NCBI GenBank assembly: GCA_016707445.1
Contig: JADJHR010000007.1
Span: 186,001 to 250,000, forward strand
Direction of reading: 5' to 3'
From: Rubrivivax sp.
GTDB lineage: Bacteria > Pseudomonadota > Gammaproteobacteria > Burkholderiales > Burkholderiaceae_C
Length of the DNA: 64,000 bases
Shown here: piece by piece, positions 35,522 through 44,192 of the stretch
Numbering within the stretch: the stretch's first letter is position 1
Layout of the letters: every line of letters starts with the position of its first letter
The notes under the pieces: generated by a model
The model's database searches: none
What the model was told of the DNA's origin: nothing
The model's input: the letters and a program-made list of their open reading frames with translations, nothing else
Translations under genes and position numbers: made by a program

Positions 35522-36885
35522 GACAGTTCTTCCTTGCGAATGCGCACGATCGGTGCCAGCACGGTCGGCAGCGCCTGCATCTGCGCCAGCGCGGCCTTCA
35601 TGCGGCCTTCCACGGTGTCGTGCGTCAGGATGATGAGGTCGGTCTGGTTTTCACCTTCTGCACTTTCGCGCTGCAGCACGGCGTCGATGCTGATGTCGTG
35701 CTCGGCCAGGATGCCGGTGATGCGCGCCAGCACGCCTGCCTTGTCAGCCACCACCAAGCGCAGGTAGAACGCGGTGATCACCTGGTCGATGGGCAGGATC
35801 GGCGTGGTTGCCAGCTCACCCGGCTGGAAGGCCAGATGCGGCACGCGGTGGTCGGGGTCAGCGGTGTGCAGCCGCGTGATGTCGACCAGATCGGCGATGA
35901 CGGCGCTGGCCGTGGGTTCGCTGCCGGCGCCCTTGCCGTAGTACAGCGTGGTGCCGACCGCATCGCCTTGCACCACCACCGCGTTCATCGCGCCTTCGAC
36001 ATTGGCGATCAGCCGCGTGCCGGGGATCAGCGTCGGGTGCACCCGCAACTCGATGCCGCTGTCGCGCCGGCGCGTGATGCCCAGCAGCTTGATGCGGTAG
36101 CCCAGTTGTTCGGCATAGCGGATGTCGGCCGCCTGCAGCCCACTGATGCCTTCGACATAGGCCTTGTCGAACTGCACCGGGATGCCGAAGGCAATGGCGC
36201 TCATGATGGTCGCCTTGTGCGCTGCGTCCACGCCCTCGATGTCGAAGGTGGGGTCGGCTTCGGCATAACCGAGCGCCTGCGCCTGCTTGAGCGCAACGCC
36301 GAAATCCAGCCCCTTGGCGCGCATTTCCGACAGGATGAAATTGGTGGTGCCGTTGATGATGCCGGCCACCCAGTCGATGTGGTTGGCCGTCAGGCCTTCG
36401 CGCAGCGCCTTGATGATCGGGATGCCACCCGCCACCGCCGCCTCAAAAGCCACGATCACGCCGCGCGCGCGTGCTGCCTCGAAGATCTCGGTGCCGTGCA
36501 CCGCCAGCAAGGCCTTGTTGGCGGTGACCACATGCTTGCCCGCGGCGATGGCCTCGAGCACCAGCGTGCGCGCAATGCCGTAGCCGCCAATCAGCTCGAT
36601 GACGATGTCGATCTCGGGATTGGCGATGACGGCACGTGCGTCGCTGACCACCTGCGCACGATCGCCGACCACGGCCCGAGCGCGTGCGGTGTCGAGGTCG
36701 GCCACCATCGTGATGTGGATGCCGCGACCGGCGCGGCGGCGGATCTCGGCCTGATTGCGCTGCAGCACGTTGAAGGTGCCGCTGCCGACGGTGCCGATGC
36801 CGAGCAGGCCGACCTGGATGGCCTTGGTTTCGGTGTCATGCCGCTGCGCGACAGGCGTCTGCGCTGCAACGCTGCGTGTTGTCAT
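35518..36885 (-). CDS. hom: Homoserine dehydrogenase
   Basis: Hom reduces aspartate semialdehyde to homoserine with NAD(P)H. 455 residues: Rossmann loop VGLLGIGTVGSGTFNVL, HVVTANKALLAVHG, IINGTTNFILSEMR, LGYAEADPTFDIEGVDAAHK and a C-terminal ACT regulatory domain (about 370-450, VADKAGVLARITGILAEHDI) that usually confers feedback inhibition by threonine. ATG overlaps the alaA stop. Confidence 0.97.
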   Translation of the reverse strand: MTTRSVAAQTPVAQRHDTETKAIQVGLLGIGTVGSGTFNVLQRNQAEIRRRAGRGIHITMVADLDTARARAVVGDRAQVVSDARAVIANPEIDIVIELIGGYGIARTLVLEAIAAGKHVVTANKALLAVHGTEIFEAARARGVIVAFEAAVAGGIPIIKALREGLTANHIDWVAGIINGTTNFILSEMRAKGLDFGVALKQAQALGYAEADPTFDIEGVDAAHKATIMSAIAFGIPVQFDKAYVEGISGLQAADIRYAEQLGYRIKLLGITRRRDSGIELRVHPTLIPGTRLIANVEGAMNAVVVQGDAVGTTLYYGKGAGSEPTASAVIADLVDITRLHTADPDHRVPHLAFQPGELATTPILPIDQVITAFYLRLVVADKAGVLARITGILAEHDISIDAVLQRESAEGENQTDLIILTHDTVEGRMKAALAQMQALPTVLAPIVRIRKEELS

Positions 36886-38108
36886 TGTGAATGCCGTTTG
36901 CGGTAAAGGGACAGGAACCGATCAATGCGGCCGATGGCCTCGGCCAGGTCGTCGGAATTGGGCAGGAACACCAGACGGAAGTGGTCCGGCGTGCCCCAGT
37001 TGAACCCCGTGCCCTGCACCACCAGCACCTTCTCGTCGGCCAGCAGCTGGTAGGCAAAGAGCTGGTCGTCGTCGATCGGATAGAGCTTGGGGTCCAGGCG
37101 CGGGAACATGTACAGCGCGGCCTTGGGCTTGACGACGCTGACGCCCGGGATCTGGGTCAGCAACTGGAAGGCCAGGTCACGCTGACGGCACAGGCGGCCC
37201 GTGGGTGCGACCAGGTCGTTGATGCTCTGGTAGCCACCGAGCGCGGTCTGGATCGCCAGCTGGCCGGGCGTGTTCGAGCACAGCCGCATCGAGGCCAGCA
37301 TGTTCAGCCCTTCGATGTAGTCGCGGGCATGGCGCTTGTCGCCAGACACCACCATCCAGCCAGCACGATAGCCGCAGCTTCGGTAGTTCTTGCTCAGTCC
37401 GTTGAAGGTGAGGCACAGCGCGTCGTCGGCCAGCGCCGCGATGCTGGTGTGCGTGTGGCCGTCGTACAGCGTCTTGTCGTAGATCTCGTCGGCAAAGATG
37501 ATCAGCTGGTGCTGGCGCGCCAGCTCGACGATCTGCTGCAGCAGCGCGTCGGGGTACAGCGCCCCGGTCGGGTTGTTCGGGTTGATGACGACGATGCCGC
37601 GTGTGCGCGGCGTGATCTTGCGCTGGATGTCGGCGATGTCGGGCAACCAGTCGGCCCCTTCGTCGCAGACGTAGTGCACCGGCGTGCCGCCGGACAGCGA
37701 CACGGCCGCCGTCCACAGCGGATAGTCGGGTGCCGGCACCAGGATCTGGTCACCATCGTCGAGCAGCGCGTTCAGGCTCATCACGATCAGCTCGGACGCG
37801 CCGTTGCCCAGGTAGACATCGTCCACCGTCACGTGCGGAATTTTCTTTTCCTGCGTGTAGTGCACCACCGCGCGGCGTGGCGCGAACAGGCCCTTGCTGT
37901 CGGTGTAACCGGCGCTGTGCGGCAGGTTGCGGATCATGTCCTGCACGATCTCGTCGGGCGGCTCGAGCCCGAACACCGCCAGATTGCCGATGTTGAGCTT
38001 GATGATGTGCTGGCCCTCTTCCTCCATCTGCCGGGCCTTGTCGAGCACCGGGCCCCGGATGTCGTAGCAGACGTTGGCCAGCTTGCTGGACTTGGCGATC
38101 GGATTCAA
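36882..38108 (-). CDS. alaA: Alanine/aspartate-type aminotransferase (AlaA-like), PLP class I
   Basis: A pyridoxal-phosphate aminotransferase of about 408 residues: SSKLANVCYDIRGPVLDKA, IGNLAVFGLEPPDEIVQDM, VINPNNPTGALYPDALLQQI, FADEIYDKTLYDG and the PLP lysine in LTFNGLSKNYRSCGYRAGWM. Homologues beside hom-thrC are called AlaA (glutamate-pyruvate aminotransferase). The start chosen is the TTG at 38108: GGAGG lies seven bases upstream and the product then begins like its relatives (NPIAKSSKLAN). The ATG at 38126 is the alternative. Confidence 0.93.
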   Translation of the reverse strand: MNPIAKSSKLANVCYDIRGPVLDKARQMEEEGQHIIKLNIGNLAVFGLEPPDEIVQDMIRNLPHSAGYTDSKGLFAPRRAVVHYTQEKKIPHVTVDDVYLGNGASELIVMSLNALLDDGDQILVPAPDYPLWTAAVSLSGGTPVHYVCDEGADWLPDIADIQRKITPRTRGIVVINPNNPTGALYPDALLQQIVELARQHQLIIFADEIYDKTLYDGHTHTSIAALADDALCLTFNGLSKNYRSCGYRAGWMVVSGDKRHARDYIEGLNMLASMRLCSNTPGQLAIQTALGGYQSINDLVAPTGRLCRQRDLAFQLLTQIPGVSVVKPKAALYMFPRLDPKLYPIDDDQLFAYQLLADEKVLVVQGTGFNWGTPDHFRLVFLPNSDDLAEAIGRIDRFLSLYRKRHSQ

Positions 38109-38309
38109 GCGCGGGCCTCCGGCCATCAATGAGGGTGCAATGGGAGTACATCGTGGTTGCAGCGCGGTCGCAGACCAGAACGCGACACACGACAAGGGTC
38201 GAACTGGTGCACTGCAAAACATACAATTCTAGCGGTCGACCCCTGCCGGCCCGGGCACCTGCCCCCACGTGCCCGGCGCCGATCCCACTGCAACCCGAAA
38301 GGCCCTGGC

Positions 38310-38720
38310 TTGAAGTTCCAACCCGACACAGCCGACGGCGTGAACACGATCACCCGCCAGGACCCGGGGCGGGTCGTCGTGGGTGTGACGGCCTATGCGC
38401 ACAGCCTGGTGGTGCCGTGGGAAGGTGCGGTGTCCGACTGGGGTCTGGAGTCGTTCGATGCCTTGCAGGCCGAGCATTTCGAGCGCCTGGCCGCGCTGCA
38501 GCCGCAACTGGTGATCTTCGGCAGCGGCACGCGCCTGCGTTTTCCGCATCCGGCCCTGCTGCGCTCTCTGATCGAGCGCCGAATCGGCGTCGAGACGATG
38601 GACACGGCGGCGGCTTGCCGCACCTACAACGTGCTGGTGAGCGAACGGCGCTGGGTGATTGCAGCGCTGCTGGTCGAGCCCGCAGCGGCGGAACAGGGCA
38701 GCCGAACGGGCCCGATGTAG
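38310..38720 (+). CDS. Mth938-like domain protein
   Basis: 136 residues from a TTG start that follows an AAAGG site. The domain has VVVGVTAYAHSLVVPWEGAV, LQPQLVIFGSGTRLRFPHP, IGVETMDTAAACRTYNVLVS and WVIAALLV, the Mth938 fold (DUF498 family) of unknown function also seen in an assembly factor of mitochondrial complex I. Divergent from alaA. Confidence 0.82.
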   Translation: MKFQPDTADGVNTITRQDPGRVVVGVTAYAHSLVVPWEGAVSDWGLESFDALQAEHFERLAALQPQLVIFGSGTRLRFPHPALLRSLIERRIGVETMDTAAACRTYNVLVSERRWVIAALLVEPAAAEQGSRTGPM

Positions 38721-38806
38721 GCCCGGTGTAGGACTGCCTTGACCAGCACTTTATAATGCTGGATTAAGCCCTCGTGGCGCGACGTTTTGCCGAGAACTGC
38801 CATCCC

Positions 38807-39283
38807 ATGACGCCTGTAGTCAACAAAGCCCTCCCGGAATTCGAAGCACACGCCACGGGTGGCGTGAAGGTGACCCCTCAATCCCACCTCGGACATGCGA
38901 TGGTGCTGTACTTCTATCCGAAGGACGGTACGCCGGGCTGTACCACCGAGGCCATGCAGTTTCGCGATCGCTACAAGGACTTCCAGAAGGCTGGTGCCGT
39001 GGTGTTCGGCGTGTCGCGCGACAACATGGCGTCGCACGACAAGTTCAAGCAGAACCTCGAATTGCCGTTCGAGCTGATCGCCGACACCGAAGAAAAGCTC
39101 TGCCACATGTTCGGCGTGGTCAAGAACAAGATCATGTACGGCAAGAAGGTCAAGGGCATTGAGCGCAGCACCTTCCTGATCGACGCCGAAGGCGTGATGC
39201 GCGCCGAGTGGCGCGGCATCAAGGTCGCCGGCCATGTCGACGAGGTGCTCAAGGCGGTCAAGTCGCTGAAGAAGGTTGCCTGA
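38807..39283 (+). CDS. bcp: Thiol peroxidase, BCP/PrxQ-type peroxiredoxin
   Basis: 158 residues. The peroxidatic cysteine lies in PKDGTPGCTTEAMQFRD; no second Cys at the usual +5 position is present, so a partner thiol or 1-Cys mechanism is likely. VLYFYPKDGTPGC, VFGVSRDNMASHDKF and LIADTEEKLCHMFGV complete the pattern; the Cys in KLCHM could act in resolution. A GTG at 38774 would add eleven residues, but the ATG is more typical. It detoxifies peroxides in the cytosol. Confidence 0.92.
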   Translation: MTPVVNKALPEFEAHATGGVKVTPQSHLGHAMVLYFYPKDGTPGCTTEAMQFRDRYKDFQKAGAVVFGVSRDNMASHDKFKQNLELPFELIADTEEKLCHMFGVVKNKIMYGKKVKGIERSTFLIDAEGVMRAEWRGIKVAGHVDEVLKAVKSLKKVA

Positions 39284-39339
39284 GATCGTCGCCCCGCTGC
39301 TGGTGCGCTCAGCCTCGGCCTGCCGCATTCGCCCCCATG

Positions 39340-39369
39340 AAGGCCGCGCAGTTCGCTGTGCGGCCTTTT
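39340..39369 (+). terminator. Rho-independent terminator after bcp
   Basis: A GGCCGCGCAG/CTGTGCGGCC stem (one G-T pair) with a TTCG loop followed by TTTT. It separates bcp from the PhoH gene. Confidence 0.75.
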
Positions 39370-39398
39370 GTCTTTGAAACGTCCCTGCTGCACCCTCC

Positions 39399-41153
39399 AT
39401 GCCACTGCCCAAGCCGCCGTCCAAGAAGGGCGACCTGCTCTCCAGCGCCGACATCGATTCGCAGGCCGGCCCCAAGGCCGACAAGCGCAGCCTGAAGACC
39501 CGCCCCAGCACCGACCCGCTGCCCAGCGCGTCGCTCGACCTGTTCGATGCCCAGGCTGAAGCCGGTGCCCGACGCCTGACGGCCAAGACTGCCGCCCCTG
39601 CACAGCAGCCGGTGCCGCCGCCCGCAGCCCGCCTGCCCGGTCCGCCGGCCCCGGAGGCGGTCAGGTCGGCCCCAGCACCGGCCAGTGTGGCGGCGGCCGC
39701 ACCCGCCGTCGCACCAACCACGAAGCTGCAACCCCGCAAACCCCGTCACACCGGTCCGCCCAAGCTCTTCGTGCTCGACACCAACGTGCTGATGCACGAT
39801 CCGATGTCGCTGTTCCGCTTCGAGGAACACGACATCTTCCTGCCGATGATCACGCTGGAAGAGCTGGACAACCACAAGAAGGGCATGAGCGAGGTGGCGC
39901 GCAACGCGCGCCAGGTCAGCCGCGAGCTCGACGCGCTGGCCACCTTTGCCGACAAGAACGGCAGGGTCGACGCCAAGGCCGGCATTGCGCTGGGCAAGAC
40001 CGGGCACCGCGAAGCAGGCGGCAAGCTGTACTTCCAGACCACGCTGATCGACGTGAAACTGCCCGATGGCCTGCCGCAGGGCAAGGCCGACAACCAGATC
40101 CTGGGTGTGGTGCGGTCCTTGCGCGAACTGCAGCCCGAGCGCGACGTGGTGCTGGTGTCCAAGGACATCAACATGCGCGTCAAGGCGCGCGCGCTGGGCC
40201 TGCCCGCCGAGGACTACTTCAACGACAGGACGCTGGACGACGGCGACCTGCTGTACACCGGTGTGCTGCCGCTGCCGGCCGACTTCTGGGAGCGCCATGG
40301 CAAGACCATGGAAAGCTGGCAGCAGGGTGGCCACACCTTTTACCGCATCAGCGGCCCGCTGGTGCCGGCGCTGCTGATCAACCAATTCGTCTACCTCGAG
40401 ACGCCAGGTGCGGCGCCACTGTATGCCCGCGTGAGCGAGATCACCGGCAAGACTGCGGTGCTGAAGACGTTGCGCGACTACACCCATGCCAAGCATGCGG
40501 TGTGGGGCGTCACGGCGCGCAACCGAGAGCAGAACTTCGCGCTCAACCTGCTGATGGACCCCGACTGCGATTTCATCACGCTGACCGGCACTGCTGGCAC
40601 CGGCAAGACGCTGATGACTTTGGCCGCCGGGCTGGCCCAGGTGCTGGAAGATCGCCGCTACAGCGAGATCATCGTCACCCGCGTGACAGTGCCGGTGGGC
40701 GACGACATCGGCTTCCTGCCCGGCAACGAGGAAGAAAAGATGGGCCCCTGGATGGGCGCGCTGGACGACAACCTCGAGGTGCTGGCGCGCAGCGACAGCA
40801 GCGCCGGCGACTGGGGCCGTGCCGCCACCAACGACCTGGTGCGCAGCAAGATCAAGATCAAGAGCCTGAACTTCATGCGCGGGCGCACCTTCCTGAACAA
40901 GTTCGTGCTCATCGACGAGGCACAGAACCTGACGCCCAAGCAGATGAAGACGCTGATCACGCGCGCCGGTCCGGGCACCAAGATCGTCTGCCTGGGCAAC
41001 CTGGCGCAGATCGACACGCCCTACCTCACCGAGGGCAGTTCGGGCCTGACTTACGCGGTCGACCGCTTCAAGGGCTGGCCGCACGGCGGCCACGTGATGC
41101 TGGCGCGCGGCGAACGCTCGCGGCTGGCTGACTTCGCGAGCGAAGTCTTGTAG
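39399..41153 (+). CDS. PIN-PhoH fusion ATPase
   Basis: 584 residues. A disordered Pro/Ala-rich head of about 115 residues, then a PIN-type ribonuclease domain (FVLDTNVLMHDPMSLFRF with Asp127), a middle segment, and a PhoH-type P-loop ATPase with TGTAGTGKTLMTLAAGLAQV (Walker A near 397) and FVLIDEAQNLTPKQMKTLIT. This is the PhoH2 class, thought to act on RNA as a helicase and nuclease. The ribosome site is weak; the terminator lies upstream. Confidence 0.93.
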   Translation: MPLPKPPSKKGDLLSSADIDSQAGPKADKRSLKTRPSTDPLPSASLDLFDAQAEAGARRLTAKTAAPAQQPVPPPAARLPGPPAPEAVRSAPAPASVAAAAPAVAPTTKLQPRKPRHTGPPKLFVLDTNVLMHDPMSLFRFEEHDIFLPMITLEELDNHKKGMSEVARNARQVSRELDALATFADKNGRVDAKAGIALGKTGHREAGGKLYFQTTLIDVKLPDGLPQGKADNQILGVVRSLRELQPERDVVLVSKDINMRVKARALGLPAEDYFNDRTLDDGDLLYTGVLPLPADFWERHGKTMESWQQGGHTFYRISGPLVPALLINQFVYLETPGAAPLYARVSEITGKTAVLKTLRDYTHAKHAVWGVTARNREQNFALNLLMDPDCDFITLTGTAGTGKTLMTLAAGLAQVLEDRRYSEIIVTRVTVPVGDDIGFLPGNEEEKMGPWMGALDDNLEVLARSDSSAGDWGRAATNDLVRSKIKIKSLNFMRGRTFLNKFVLIDEAQNLTPKQMKTLITRAGPGTKIVCLGNLAQIDTPYLTEGSSGLTYAVDRFKGWPHGGHVMLARGERSRLADFASEVL

Positions 41154-41163
41154 CCTATCGGTC

Positions 41164-43710
41164 ATGCAACCGGCCGCACTCGGACGCTATCGCATCGTCA
41201 AGGTGCTGGGGCGCGGCGGCATGGGCGTGGTCTACGAAGGCCATGACCCTCAGATCGATCGTTCCGTGGCGATCAAGACGATCGCACTCGACGCACTGAG
41301 CGACGACGAACGCGCGGTGTTCGAGGGGCGTTTTCGCAGCGAAATGCGCTCCACCGGCAGGTTGCAGCATCACAACATTGCGGCGCTGTACGACACCGGA
41401 CGCGACGGCGGAACGGCCTATATCGTGATGGAACTGGTCAACGGTCAGGACCTCAAGCGCCATCTGGCATCCGGCCATCGATTCGGCTTGGCACAGGCGG
41501 TGGACATCACGATACAGCTGCTGGCGGCGCTTGAGTTTGCGCATCGCAGACAGGTGATCCATCGCGACGTCAAGCCTGCCAACGTGATGCTGCAGACCGA
41601 CGGCGTCGTCAAGCTGTGCGACTTTGGCGTGGCCCGACTGGCCGATGCCGATGCCACGCGCACGCAGGGCATGGTGGTCGGCTCGTTGCGCTATGCCTCG
41701 CCCGAACAGATCATGGGCCAGCCCATCGATGCACGCACCGATATTTTCTCGGCCGGCGTGCTGCTGTTCGAGCTACTGACCGGGCAGGTGCCTTTCAAGG
41801 GCCAGTCGGATGTCGAGGTGCTGCACCGAATCGCCAATGACGCGGCGCCTTCGCCACGTGCCATCGAACCCGCCATCACGGCCGATGTCGACGAGGCGGT
41901 ACAGCGAGCGTTGGCCAAGAACCCGGACGAGCGTTTCACCAGCGCCGCCGAGTTTGCGCGTGCGCTTGGCGCCTCGTCGACCAGGTCGACGGATACCTTT
42001 CCCTCCGCGTCGCCGGCAAGTTCGTTGACTCCGGGCTGCGCGGCCTCGCCAAGCTCGCCGACCTCGACCACCGGAACTGCCACACTGGCCAATGATGCCG
42101 GCCGAGGCCGGCGCGCGGCGATCGCGGCAGCCGCTGGGGCCGGCGTGATTGTGCTCGGCGGCGGCGCCTGGTGGAGCTTGCGACCAGCACCGCCGGCACC
42201 GTTCTCGACTGCGCAGGAGCCGAGTCAGGCAACACTGCCAAGGCTTGCGCCGCCGCCGGCGCGAATGCCGCAGGCGGCTTCGGAGGTAGCGCTGACCACG
42301 CCTGCACCAGCGGCCAAACCTTTGCCCGCACCCACTCCAGTGTCTGCACTTGAAGCTGCACCCCCACCCGCCGCTGCGCCCATGCGGGCTCCCGCGGCGC
42401 CCAAGCCGACGCCGGTAGCGCAGCCTGCACAAGGCAGCTGGAGCGGCCACTTGGCCTGCGGCGCCAGCCTGGCGCCGGGCAACGTCGGGGTCAGAGGTCA
42501 GGCCTTCAAGGCCAAAGTCTCGATCGAGATCGTCGGCCAACGATTGACCTGGACTCGTGCCGCTGGCGACTTCAGCGAAACTCTCACCGGAAGCTTCGAC
42601 GCGCAAGGCCGTTTCAGCGCCGAAGGCAGGGGCGGCATGAAGGATGGCTCGAGCGACTGGCACGCCAGCGCGAGCGGAAGCTACCAGCCGAGGTCAAACC
42701 GCATTGAGGCGCAGTTCAGATTGATGCGCCCGAAAGACGGCTTCGTGACGCGCGAGTGCACCCTTGTGGCTGAACCCGGCGGCGTTGCCGCTGCCGCTGC
42801 CGCTGCCTCGGTCAAGACAGCACCTGCCTCGCCGGCCAGCCCAACGCCCTCTGCCAAGCCGCAGGCCGTCACCGCCGCGCAGGGCACCTGGAGCGGCAAG
42901 CTCTCGTGCGGCGCGCTGTTGAATCCACCGAAGAACTCGACCCGGATCGAACCCTTCGAGGCCAAGTTCAAGCTTGAAATATTGGGGAAGCGTGTCATTT
43001 GGACTCGTGAGTCAAGAACCTCGGTCGAAACCGCCACCGGCAGGCTCGAAAACAACGGCCGCCTCAGCGTCGAGGGCGAGGGCCACTCCACCGACGTCTC
43101 GCGCAGCAACGCTTGGCTTCTGAAGGCCCAGGGCGAGGTCCTTGCGCCAGGCAACCGCATCGCGGGCCGCGCGCAGATCGTGCGTGCAAGCGACGGCGCG
43201 GTCGCTCGCGAGTGCACGATACTGGCCGAGCATGCGCCGGTCGCAGAGCTCCCGGCACCGAGTAAACCCAAGCAGTCCTCGGCCGTCCCGCCCAGGGCGG
43301 CGCCACTTCCGGCCCTGCGCTCCGCCGACGGCACATGGAGCGGCGTGCTGGCATGCGGCCCGGTTATCAACTCGCGCAGCACGACCGCGGCGAACGAGGC
43401 GTTCACCGCGAGATTGGCAATCGACGTCACCGGCTCGCGTATTCGCTGGACCCGAAACGCAACGACGCGAACCGGCCGGACCATCACCGAGCCCGTGGCT
43501 GGGGAGATCAACGCGGACGGAAGCCTCGTCGCCAATGGCGAAGGCTGGGCGATGAGCGACAGCGGTCAGCGCGACCATTGGCTGGTCAAGGCCAAGGGGC
43601 AGTACCGCGCCAGCGAGAACCTCATTGAAGCATCGATGCAGATGCTGATGCCAGGCGACAAAGGCTTATCAGTGGCTCGCGAATGCAGGCTGCGCGCCGA
43701 ACGCGCGTAG
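41164..43710 (+). CDS. Receptor-type Ser/Thr protein kinase with three C-terminal repeats
   Basis: 848 residues. The kinase domain (about 8-275) has GRGGMGVVYEG, Lys38, HRDVKPANVML (Asp135), DFGVARL (Asp153) and SPEQIMG, so it looks active. A transmembrane helix is predicted at about 318-340 (AIAAAAGAGVIVLGGGAWW), then a Pro/Ala-rich linker. Three related modules of about 110 residues follow, each starting G-S/T-W-S-G-x-L-x-C-G (at 424, 574, 723) and ending near R-E-C-x-L (532, 684, 841). The paired cysteines suggest a disulfide in each. This looks like a new sensor module in the periplasm. The gene starts ten bases after the PhoH gene. Confidence 0.88.
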   Translation: MQPAALGRYRIVKVLGRGGMGVVYEGHDPQIDRSVAIKTIALDALSDDERAVFEGRFRSEMRSTGRLQHHNIAALYDTGRDGGTAYIVMELVNGQDLKRHLASGHRFGLAQAVDITIQLLAALEFAHRRQVIHRDVKPANVMLQTDGVVKLCDFGVARLADADATRTQGMVVGSLRYASPEQIMGQPIDARTDIFSAGVLLFELLTGQVPFKGQSDVEVLHRIANDAAPSPRAIEPAITADVDEAVQRALAKNPDERFTSAAEFARALGASSTRSTDTFPSASPASSLTPGCAASPSSPTSTTGTATLANDAGRGRRAAIAAAAGAGVIVLGGGAWWSLRPAPPAPFSTAQEPSQATLPRLAPPPARMPQAASEVALTTPAPAAKPLPAPTPVSALEAAPPPAAAPMRAPAAPKPTPVAQPAQGSWSGHLACGASLAPGNVGVRGQAFKAKVSIEIVGQRLTWTRAAGDFSETLTGSFDAQGRFSAEGRGGMKDGSSDWHASASGSYQPRSNRIEAQFRLMRPKDGFVTRECTLVAEPGGVAAAAAAASVKTAPASPASPTPSAKPQAVTAAQGTWSGKLSCGALLNPPKNSTRIEPFEAKFKLEILGKRVIWTRESRTSVETATGRLENNGRLSVEGEGHSTDVSRSNAWLLKAQGEVLAPGNRIAGRAQIVRASDGAVARECTILAEHAPVAELPAPSKPKQSSAVPPRAAPLPALRSADGTWSGVLACGPVINSRSTTAANEAFTARLAIDVTGSRIRWTRNATTRTGRTITEPVAGEINADGSLVANGEGWAMSDSGQRDHWLVKAKGQYRASENLIEASMQMLMPGDKGLSVARECRLRAERA

Positions 43711-43726
43711 CGAACGATAAGCCGCT

Positions 43727-44163
43727 GACCAGATCCTTGATCTGCTGCAGCGCCGTCGGGTCCTCAATCGTCGTCAGGTCACCCGGGTCTCTGTGCTCGC
43801 ACACGGCCTGGATCGCCCGCCGCAACAGCTTGCCCGAGCGCGACTTGGGCAGCACCGAAACGAAGCGCACCCTTGACGGCCGCGCCACCGCGCCGAGCTG
43901 CTCGTCGACCAGCTTCATGATCTCGCCTTCCTGCTTCAGCGCATCGGCCGGTGCGGCCGCTTTGGACGGGTCCTTCAGCACGACGAAGACCATCGCCACC
44001 TGACCTTTTAGAGTGTCGGCCACACCGACCACCGCCACTTCGGCCACGTTCGGATGGCTGGAAATGCTCAGCTCGATCTCGCGTGTGCCCAGGCGATGAC
44101 CGACGACGTTGATCAAGTCGTCAGTGCGGTCGAGGATGAAGAAGCAGCCGTTCTCGTCGCGAT
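43727..44163 (-). pseudogene. 3' fragment of a propionate-CoA ligase gene (duplicate of prpE)
   Basis: The frame encodes DRTDDLINVVGHRLGTREIE, HPNVAEVAVVGVADTLKGQ, RPSRVRFVSVLPKSRSGKLL and DPGDLTTIEDPTALQQIKDL. This matches the C-terminal part of the intact prpE at 45898-47811 almost residue by residue, with about 15 differences in 145 residues. It has no start and runs open at its 3' end into the kinase gene. It is a gene-end duplicate, not a functional enzyme. Confidence 0.88.
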
Positions 44164-44192
44164 TGTCCCGCCGACAGTGCCGAATCCCGCTT

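Noticed and set aside
38739..38757. TTGACC and TATAAT close together ahead of bcp
   Set aside because: Only seven bases separate them, too short for one promoter; the TATAAT alone could serve with another -35.
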